NCBI RefSeq assembly: GCF_029633865.1
Contig: NC_079219.1
Span: 54,238,808-54,302,807 of the forward strand
Source of the DNA: Lampris incognitus
Taxonomy: Eukaryota; Chordata; Actinopteri; Lampriformes; Lampridae
DNA: 64,000 bases
Direction of reading: 5' to 3'
Positions within the stretch are counted from its first letter, which is position 1. Each line of letters opens with the position of its first letter. Made by a program: the position numbers and the translations under genes. Positions 57,521 to 64,000 of this stretch are shown one piece after another. A model generated the notes under the pieces. The model made no database searches. It saw only the letters and a list, made by a program, of their open reading frames with translations, and was not told the origin of the DNA.

Positions 57521-60500
57521 CACACTTTGAGCAGACAGATATGAACACACGTCTAGTTTATCAGCAAATATTGTTCACTCAATTGGGGAGTCAACCTCTT
57601 AATCATTTAGAATCAACCAAGCAATCAGCTGTGGGGAAAATGCAGCTAATAAAGTTTATTCTTCACAAAGGTTTCCACATGCAAGAAATGTATGAAACGC
57701 TCACATCACTTTTTGTTGTTGTTGATATGTTGGATATACAGTGCATCTGGAAAGTATTCACACCCCTTCACTTTCCCTACATGTTGTTATGTTACAGCCT
57801 TATTCCAAAATGGATTAAATTCCTTTTTTTCTCATCAATCTATACACAATACCCCATAATGACAAAGTGGAAAAAGTTTTGTAGAAATTTTTGCAAATTT
57901 ATTAAAAATAAAAAACTGAAATATTGCATGTACATAAGTATTCACACCCTTTGCTATGACACTCAAAATTGGGCTCAGGTTCATCCTGTTTCCACTGATC
58001 ATCCTTGTGTTTTTTCTACATCTTGATTGGAGTCAACCTGCAGTAAATTCAATTGATTGGACATGATTTGGAAAGGCACACACACCTGTCTATATAAGGT
58101 CCCACTGTTGACAGTGCATGTCAGAGCAGAAACCAAGCCATGAAGTCAAAGGAATTGTCTGTGGACCTCCGAGACAGGATTGTATCGAGGCACAGATCTG
58201 GGGAAGGGTACAAAAAAATTTCGACAGCTTTGAAGGTCCCGAGGAACAGAGTGATCTCCATCATTCATAAATGGAAGAAGTTTGGATCCACCAGGACTCT
58301 TCCTAGAGCTGGCCGCCCAGCCAAACTGAGCAATCGGGGGAGAAGGGCCTTGGTCAGGAAGGTGACCAAGAACCCGATAGTCACTCTGACAGAGCTCCAG
58401 CGTTCCTCTGTGGAGATGGGAGAACCTTCCAGAAGGACAACCATCTCTGCAGCACTCCACCAATCAGGCCTTTATGGTAGAGTGGCCAGACGGAAGCCTC
58501 TGCTCAGTAAAAGGCACATGACAGCCCGCTTGGAGTTTGCCAGAAAGCACCTAAAGGACTCTCAGACCATGAGAAACAAGATTCTCTGGTCTGATGAAAC
58601 CAAGATTGAACTCTTTGGCCTGAATACCAAACGTCACGTCTGGAGGAAACCAGGCACCTCTCATCACCTTGCTAATACTATCCTTACAGTGAAGCATGGT
58701 GGTGGCAGCATCATGCTGTGGGGATGTTTTTCAGCAACAGGAACTGGGAGACTATTCAGGATCGAGGGAAAGATGGATGGAGAAAAGTACAGAGAGATCC
58801 TTGATGAAAACCTGCTCCAGAGCGCTCAGGACCTCAGACTGGGTCCAAGGTTTACCTTTCAACACGACAACGACCCAAAGTACACAGCCAAGACAACAAA
58901 GGAGTGGGTTCGGGACACGTCTGTGAATGTCCTTGAGTGGCCCAGCCAGAGCCCAGACTTGAACTGCATTGAACATCTCTGAAAAGACCTGAAAATAGCT
59001 GTGCAGCGACGCTCCCCATCTAACCTTACAGAGCTCGAGAGGATCTGCAGAGAAGAATGGGAGAAATATCCCAAATATAGGTGTGCCAAGCTTGTAGCTT
59101 CATACCCAAGAAGACTTGAGGCTGTAATCGCTGCCAAGGGTGCCTCAACCAAGTACTGAGTAAAGGGTGTGAATATTTATGAACATGCAATATTTTAGTT
59201 TTTCATTTTTACTAAATTCGCAAAAAATTCTCCAAAACCTTTTTCGCTTTGTCATTATGGGGTATTGTGTGTAGATTAATGAGAGGAAAAAAAATGAATT
59301 AAATCCATTTTGGAATAAGGCTGTAACATAACAAAATGTGGGGAAAGTGAAGGGGTGTGAATACTTTCTGGATGCACTGTATGTTATATATGATATGTTT
59401 ATATACATATGTTAGTGGCACGGTAGCGCAGTGGTTAGCGCGGTCGCCTCACAGCAAGAAGGTCCTGGGTTCGAGCCCTGGGGTAGTCCAACCTTGGGGT
59501 TCATCCCGAATCGTCGTCTGTGTGGAGTTTGCATGTTCTCCCCGTGTCTGCGTGGGTTTCCTCCGAGTGCTCCGTTTTCCTCCCACAGTTCAAAGACATG
59601 TAGGTCAGGTGAATCGGCTGTACTAAATTGTCCCTAGGTGTGTGTGTGTGTGTGTGTGTGGGGGGGGGGGGGGGCTATGACGGCCTGGTGGCCTGTCCGG
59701 GATGTCTCCCCGCCTGCTGTCCAATGACTGCTGGGATAGGCTCCAGCATCCCCGTGACCCTGAGAGCAGGTTAAGCGGTTTGGATAATGGACGGATGAAT
59801 GTTGGATTGGATATATGTGTTTTGTAGTTTTTTTTGTGGCAGTTTGGATATATGTGTTCTTGTAGTTTAGATATGTGTTTTTGTCTTTGTGTTGCACTGT
59901 TGTGGGCTGGTGCATGGAATGAAATGACAAATAAATATTCCTGATTCCTGATAAGTCCCTTTGCTCCAATACAAGCTTTTCAATGTATCGTCACTAGAGG
60001 GCGATGTTGGCCAATTAAAAAAAGTATACAGTGCTGGTTGCATCAACTACACTTTTTTTTTATGGCTTTTCAATCACGTCGGACACCAAGTGTGATAATC
60101 TTTTCGACAATATTTGGATGTACAATTAAAGACACACACCTTCTCTCTTCGACCAGGCTGTGGCTGAAGCTGCTGCCACGTCAGCTGAAGACTCTGAGCT
60201 TCCCACAGCTAAGGACGTATGCGTGGCCTACTGCTCCGTGGCAGAGCTGTACCTGACAGACCTCTGGTAGCGTAAAACACAGTTTCAAAGTCAGTTAAAG
60301 TACACCACTTTATCACTTTGATAGTTACTTAGTGTTTGAGTTGTGTGTGTGTGTGTGTGTGTGTGTGTAGTATGGAGGAGGGAGCTGCAGACAAGTGCAA
60401 AGAGTCCATTGAGAAAGCATTACAGTATCACCATGACAACGCTGAGGCTCTGCAGCTCATGGCCAGCTACCTGTTCAGTATTGAAAAGAACCAGGCAAGT

Positions 60501-61849
60501 ACACACACACACACACACACACACACGGGCGCGCAAATCTATGTCCACACTGCTGAGGTTATCGCCACATAAAAGTTATCCGCTGAGTTAACGCGATAAA
60601 ATTTGAATAGTATGCCATTAATCAGTCGACAGTTGAAGGTGGACAGTTGCTCAAGCACACACACCCTCAGCTCGAGCATGCGCTCCAAAAAGGTCACACA
60701 GATTTGAGTGTTACTCATGCAGCAGATCACTCAGGTTATGTGGGGTCATCGGATAAAGAGGGACGTAAGAGAGGAGCCCGTCCGGCTCACAGTGGAGCAG
60801 ATGCAGCACAAACCAGTAATGAAGCAGCAGCACCGAGTAAATGAGAAGTCCATCACTCATTTGAGTTATTTCTGAGTTTTGTAGATGTTCAGAAAGCAAG
60901 CCCAGACTGCAGCACTGCTCATGAAATATTATCACCAGAAAAAAAACCAATGTTCAAGTCAAAAATGTTCTCTTTTTAACAAACATGAGAAATACAGATA
61001 TTCACCTTAAACATTTAAACTTATTTTGTAAAAAATATCTCTGCTAATATATTGGTTAAGAATGTGTTGTTTCTTCAGGAAAGGACATTACATATGCACA
61101 TTAATATAAGCTACATGAAATCTTCCTCTGTTCACAACGATCTAATATAACAAGGAAAGAAAAGTGCAGTAAAGAAATCATCCGTCTCATATGACCACAA
61201 ATCATGATTATCCTTTTCTTCATTTTCTTGGAAGACATTCTCCATGCTGTCAAACCTGCAGATGGTTAATTTTTTTTTTTTACAAAAGACCTCAGCTGCC
61301 TCTCAGTCAACCAGGAAAGTGTGACGATGTAAGGCAGTGTTTCTCAACCCAGTCCTCAAAGACCCCCTATCCTGCAGATTTTCATTGTAACCCTGCATAG
61401 GTAGCCCTGCTTGTACTTATTCAACCAGTCATCTCATAGCACTTAATTATGCAAGGTGTGCAAACTCAGACATTCATTGCTGGTTGGTTGAATAACTACA
61501 AACAGGTTCCTATTCAGGATTGCAAAGAAAATCTGCAGGATAGGGGGTCCTTGAGGACTGGGTTGAGAAACACTGATGTAAGGTGAACCGCACCTGTAAT
61601 ACCAGTTATCACCGACAGGGGGTGGACTGGCTTCAATAACACATCCGAGCTTTCTCTCACTCAGCAGTTGAGGAATTCAGTTCAGCAGTGCTCTGTATAA
61701 ATTTCAGGTGATAAAGGACGTCTGAAGTTCATCATCCAAAACACGGTTGACACAGTGTGTAAAATGACTTTTGTTGCGGCAGCGAAGGTTGTGTAGGGTC
61801 TTTAACTACGCTCACGTGGCTCCACTGCCTGGTTAGCCACTCTCCTAAG

Positions 61850-61894
<45 letters not shown>

Positions 61895-63020
61895 GTCCAT
61901 GCATGCATGCATGGGATGTGCATGTGTATGAATTGTGCGATCTCTAGGAAGGCAGAGACTACCTCATGAGGAGTGTGGGGACGTGGCTCCCTGCCTTAAA
62001 GAGGAGCGACGGGCCGGTCGCCACAGGAGGAGAGGAGCACTTGCAGGTGAGCCGGCAGTTCGTTGTTAACAGCTCCTTGCAAAAGTCACATTCACACACA
62101 CACAAACACACAAAACACACACATATGCCGTCTACAGAGGACCGGTGTGGTATGATTGATGAACTGCTTGTGATGGAAAGAGTCGCCTCCTCCACGAGGC
62201 TTCAGGAAACTAAATTTGAGGATATTTGGGGGGGGAAGTGGAAATTGTATATCCCCCCCCCCCCCCCAAAACGTCCCTCTTTTGTTTAAATTTGTTTGTG
62301 TAAGTATGGGTTTTGTACTTTTAAATGGAAAAACACCCCGTGTTCTATTTTTACATTCTGTAATAATAATAATAAAAAACAACAACACACGTATGCAAAG
62401 CATTCGTCACACAAATTCATCGCAAAGTGCTTTGCAGACAAAGCACTTAAATACGCATTAAAACCAAAGAGATTTTAAACGAGACACGAGATAAACAAGG
62501 GCTGGAACAAGCACGCCATAAACGCCAAGATATGGCGCCGCAGAGAGTGTGTGTGTGTGTGTGTGTGTGGATGGATATGAAAATGTTGAGTGATGCCTAT
62601 ATTGTCTGCCGGGTAAACGACTGACTGAACGGCGGGAAGTAGACGGCGGGTGGCGGCGGCGTGGCAGGCAGCGTGGGAGTTAATGTACTTGTTGAGCTGA
62701 GTAAATGGTTCTTGAGTCCGTACTTGGGTACCGAGCGGCGAAGGGGGTGATTTGAGGCAAAAGCCTAATGGTACTGATACTGTGACTCTTATCTACGGGA
62801 GCAGGCTGATCTCACTTGGCCCGCCGGTGCTCGGCTTCATGATTAACAGCCGGAGCGTCGCAAAACGGTTTGGTACCTGGAAATTGGATCACGTCATTAT
62901 CAGACAAAGGAGTGCAATGTTTTGACAAAGCTCGCTATTCTCTTCCTCCAGAACGAGGTCCCTCCATACGAGTCTCGCATCACCACGGCCAAGCTGCTTA
63001 TGGAGATGGAGGAATTCGAG
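56576..63020 (+). CDS. Acl4-like TPR protein (RPL4 assembly chaperone), 5' part
   Basis: Eight coding exons are visible: 56576-56642, 56767-56879, 56991-57137, 57316-57468, 60157-60266, 60371-60494, 61948-62046 and 62952-63020 (882 nt, 294 codons, all phases closing). The gene continues beyond the window. Fungal Acl4 binds newly made ribosomal protein L4 and escorts it to the pre-ribosome; fish homologues share its TPR pattern. The N terminus is Lys/Arg-rich (MGGQAKTKKKTKTKRR). TPR-type helices include LQVLDMLGHIYSEMGDTQKA, KYMYLGQIHTGQEAVDYYTR, CVAYCSVAELYLTDL, ESIEKALQYHHDNAEALQLM and RITTAKLLMEMEEFE. Two introns are unusual: intron 3 has U12 signals and AT-AA ends, and intron 6 has a GC donor. 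I am sure of the TPR family and fairly sure of Acl4. Confidence 0.88.
56767..56879 (+). CDS. Acl4-like exon 2
   Basis: Encodes EGPGLPGLSPQERMKLRLHE, then KAKKKTAEKYSVHQLLEK. The acceptor is CATGTCAG, the donor GAGAAG|GTCACA, phase 0. Confidence 0.85.
56991..57137 (+). CDS. Acl4-like exon 3, first TPR
   Basis: Encodes TEECMDSFDFGMASRFCQRA, then LDVEPTNLQVLDMLGHIYSE and MGDTQKAKG. It ends in phase 0 directly before ATATCCTT, a U12-type donor. No usable GT donor exists near this point. TPR register (Gly8, Tyr11, Ala20, Phe24, Ala27, Pro32) is kept if exon 4 begins at GTG 57316. Confidence 0.85.
57138..57315 (+). promoter_or_regulatory. U12-type intron of the Acl4-like gene
   Basis: The intron starts ATATCCTT (57138-57145), the U12 donor consensus, and has a perfect U12 branch motif TCCTTAAC at 57295-57302, about 14 bases before the exon. 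The ends are AT-AA if TPR register and frame are kept. A retroposon-like tail (AATAAAGCATTCTGAATCTG) lies within it. Confidence 0.7.
57316..57468 (+). CDS. Acl4-like exon 4
   Basis: Encodes VFLRAAELSPDEGHSKYMYL, then GQIHTGQEAVDYYTRGIQIL and LSALEKQAQTT. The start is set by TPR register. The donor ACT|GTGAGC runs straight into a (CA)n microsatellite. Confidence 0.85.
57476..57518. repeat. (CA)n next to exon 4 donor
   Basis: About 21 CA units beginning eight bases after the exon 4 boundary. Confidence 0.95.
57739..59379 (+). mobile_element. Tc1/mariner transposon, nearly complete, 1641 bp
   Basis: Ends CAGTGCATCTGGAAAGTATT and its reverse complement at the right, flanked by TA on both sides (57737-57738 and 59380-59381). 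The inverted repeats extend about 210 bp with internal direct repeats of the terminal motif, the IR/DR layout of Sleeping Beauty-like elements. It lies in intron 4 of the Acl4-like gene in the same orientation. Confidence 0.95.
58140..59159 (+). pseudogene. Tc1-like transposase, one nonsense codon
   Basis: 340 codons, the normal family length. It opens MKSKELSVDLRDRIVSRHRS with two helix-turn-helix segments and a GRPAKLS hook. Catalytic positions are WSDETK, QHDNDPKYTAK and SPDLNCIEHL. The codon after EHL, at 58981-58983, is TGA where relatives have Trp (TGG). Apart from that, the frame is open to the stop at 59157-59159. The element is otherwise well preserved. Confidence 0.95.
59411..59800 (+). 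mobile_element. tRNA-derived SINE, family C, complete
   Basis: Head GTGGCACGGTAGCGCAGTGG with B box GGTTCGAGCCC at 59469. Body CACAGTTCAAAGACATGTAG, a (GT)n/poly(G) expansion at 59638-59673, and tail GGGATAGGCTCCAGCATCCC to GGATAATGGACGGATG. It lies in intron 4 of the Acl4-like gene. Confidence 0.93.
59801..60156 (+). other. retroposon-tail-like sequence and intron end
   Basis: GTGTTGCACTGTTGTGGGCT near 59889 followed by AATGACAAATAAATATTCCT resembles the 3' end of element family B. The rest is ordinary intron. Confidence 0.5.
60157..60266 (+). CDS. Acl4-like exon 5
   Basis: Encodes AVAEAAATSAEDSELPTAKD, then VCVAYCSVAELYLTDL. The acceptor is TTCGACCAG, the donor CTCTG|GTAGCG, leaving two bases. 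Confidence 0.87.
60342..60368. repeat. (TG)n forming the exon 6 splice acceptor
   Basis: Thirteen to fourteen TG units run directly into the AG that precedes exon 6. Confidence 0.95.
60371..60494 (+). CDS. Acl4-like exon 6, GC donor
   Basis: Encodes MEEGAADKCKESIEKALQYH, then HDNAEALQLMASYLFSIEKN and Q. The acceptor is a pure (TG)n tract ending TAG. The donor is CAG|GCAAGT, a strong GC-AG type site; using it joins exon 7 in frame. Confidence 0.88.
60495..61334. other. Acl4-like intron 6, proximal part
   Basis: (CA)n at 60500-60526, then AT-rich unique sequence; no gene is seen. Confidence 0.65.
61335..61575. mobile_element. hAT-like MITE, 241 bp, 8-bp duplication
   Basis: Ends CAGTGTTTCTCAACCCAGTC and its reverse complement, inverted over about 48 bp. 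An exact 8-bp duplication, ATGTAAGG, flanks it (61327-61334 and 61576-61583), which is diagnostic of hAT-type insertion. No coding sequence. Confidence 0.93.
61948..62046 (+). CDS. Acl4-like exon 7
   Basis: Encodes EGRDYLMRSVGTWLPALKRS, then DGPVATGGEEHLQ. The acceptor is GATCTCTAG, the donor TGCAG|GTGAGC, phase 0. Confidence 0.88.
62047..62951. other. Acl4-like intron 7
   Basis: Contains a (CA)n stretch about 62094-62120, a C-run about 62253-62267, AT-rich sequence and (GT)n at 62547-62567. No element is recognised. Confidence 0.65.
62952..63020 (+). CDS. Acl4-like exon 8 (last in window)
   Basis: Encodes NEVPPYESRITTAKLLMEME and EFE. The acceptor is TTCCTCCAG, the donor TCGAG|GTAAAA. No later exon lies before 64000. 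Confidence 0.87.
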
Positions 63021-63639
63021 GTAAAATGCTGTGTGTCCTTGCACATTTTAAGGGGTCCAAGCAGCGAAGTTGCTGGGGCCCTATTGTATCTGTTAGGATT
63101 GTTATTATTATTATTATTATTATACAAATTTCTTTTAACTTCATGGCATAATACCACATAATAAGCGGGCCCATTCCTTGGGCCTGGGGTTAGAATGAGG
63201 TAGAAGTCTATTTGATGGATTATTATTATTGTTGTTATTATTATTATTATGATTCTGCCCTACAAGTATCTGGGTCTCAGAAACCATAACAGCTACTGTT
63301 CCCGAACTCGGCAGATAGGTTGGAAATCTCACCCGCTACTCCGACCAAAAAATGATACCGATTGGTGGCGCTATAACAGCTGACTTTATATTTTGGCCTA
63401 TAACTTTTGAGCTGTAAGTCTCAGAGACAAAATCCCCCCCCCCCCTCCCGGATTCTGTGGGTCCAGACAAATGTCAAGATAGAAGCCACGCCCATTTGAG
63501 CTTAGGGAGATTTTCCGCCATTTTGAATTTTGTCCAAATCTGTTTTTTTCCCGACGACTCCTGCAAATTTTGAGCAGTCGTCACCAAATCTGGTACGGAG
63601 CATCTCTGGAGCACGCCGGAAAAGGCTCATTTTTCAGAT
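63021..63639. other. Acl4-like intron 8, (TTA)n and unclassified repeat-like sequence
   Basis: (TTA)n at 63101-63122 and 63221-63250. The sequence TTGGTGGCGCTATAACAGCT and its surroundings look like a widespread fish repeat, but I cannot name it. Confidence 0.5.
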
Positions 63640-64000
63640 TTGTTTTTTTTTTTATCCCCCCTCCCTCCCCCCTTTTTCCCCCAATTGTACTTGTCCAGTT
63701 ACCCCACTCTTCCGAGCCGTCCCGGTCGCTGCTCCACCCCCCTCTACCGATCCGGGGAGGGCTGCAGACTACCACATGCCTCCTCCCATAAATGTGGAGT
63801 CGCCAGCCGCTTCTTTTCACCTGACAGTGAGGAGTTTCACCAGGGGGACGTAGCGCGTGGGAGGATCCCGCTATTCCCCCCCAGTTCCCCCTCCCCCCGA
63901 ACAGGCGCCCCGACCGACCAGAGGGGGAACTAGTGCAGCGACCAAGACACATACCCACATCCGGCCTCCCAACCGCAGACACAGCCGGTTGTGTCTGTAG
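63640..64000 (-). mobile_element. SINE family A, copy 7, cut by window end
   Basis: Minus-strand copy. Pyrimidine-rich tail from 63640, body blocks through GGGCGCCTGTTCGGGGGGAG. The tRNA-like head falls beyond 64000. Confidence 0.9.

Noticed and set aside
1-64000. A novel multi-gene system (defence, biosynthetic or toxin cluster)
   Set aside because: Apart from the two host genes, every substantial coding frame belongs to a recognised transposon family or to low-complexity repeats. No cluster of unknown genes exists here.

Overview
The window is vertebrate nuclear DNA, almost certainly from a teleost fish. It has split genes with GT-AG introns, dense (CA/GT)n and (GA)n microsatellites, tRNA-derived SINEs, L2-like, L1/Tx1-like and RTE-like LINEs, Tc1, hAT-like and Harbinger-like DNA elements, and a Penelope-like remnant. 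I see no prokaryotic genes, CRISPR array, or evidence of a new defence or metabolic system.

Two real protein-coding genes are recognised, arranged head to head. mindy3 (formerly FAM188A), a MINDY-family deubiquitinase, lies on the minus strand. I can trace all 15 coding exons from 55226 down to 18412; the splice phases close exactly to a 456-residue protein with the catalytic Cys and His retained. The second gene, on the plus strand from 56576 off the right edge, encodes a TPR protein of the Acl4 family (assembly chaperone of ribosomal protein L4). Eight coding exons (294 codons) lie in the window. The start codons are 1.35 kb apart across a probable bidirectional promoter. The TPR gene has an intron with hallmark U12 (minor spliceosome) signals and unusual AT-AA ends, and another intron with a GC donor.

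Layout: 1-1590 is a 29-bp minisatellite. 1594-2900 holds two CpG-rich promoter-like stretches and one weak small-gene candidate. 3557-9000 is stacked transposons, including an L2-like LINE broken by a second, opposite L2-like LINE. 9125-16537 is a nest: inverted-repeat DNA elements interrupted by a full-length but decayed L1/Tx1-type LINE flanked by 201-bp direct repeats, the LINE itself broken by a solo LTR. 16725-17390 is a retroelement with a 5' YY1-like site. 17395-55226 is mindy3, whose introns 10-14 (about 32 kb) are mostly repeats, including an RTE/I-like LINE with a 1,097-codon open frame. 55227-56575 is the shared promoter. 56576-64000 is the Acl4-like gene, with a Tc1-type transposon carrying one nonsense codon in intron 4.

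The two genes have no obvious shared pathway beyond general proteostasis (ubiquitin-chain removal and ribosomal-protein assembly); that they share a promoter is an inference from orientation. Family names rest on recognised motifs, not on database searches.
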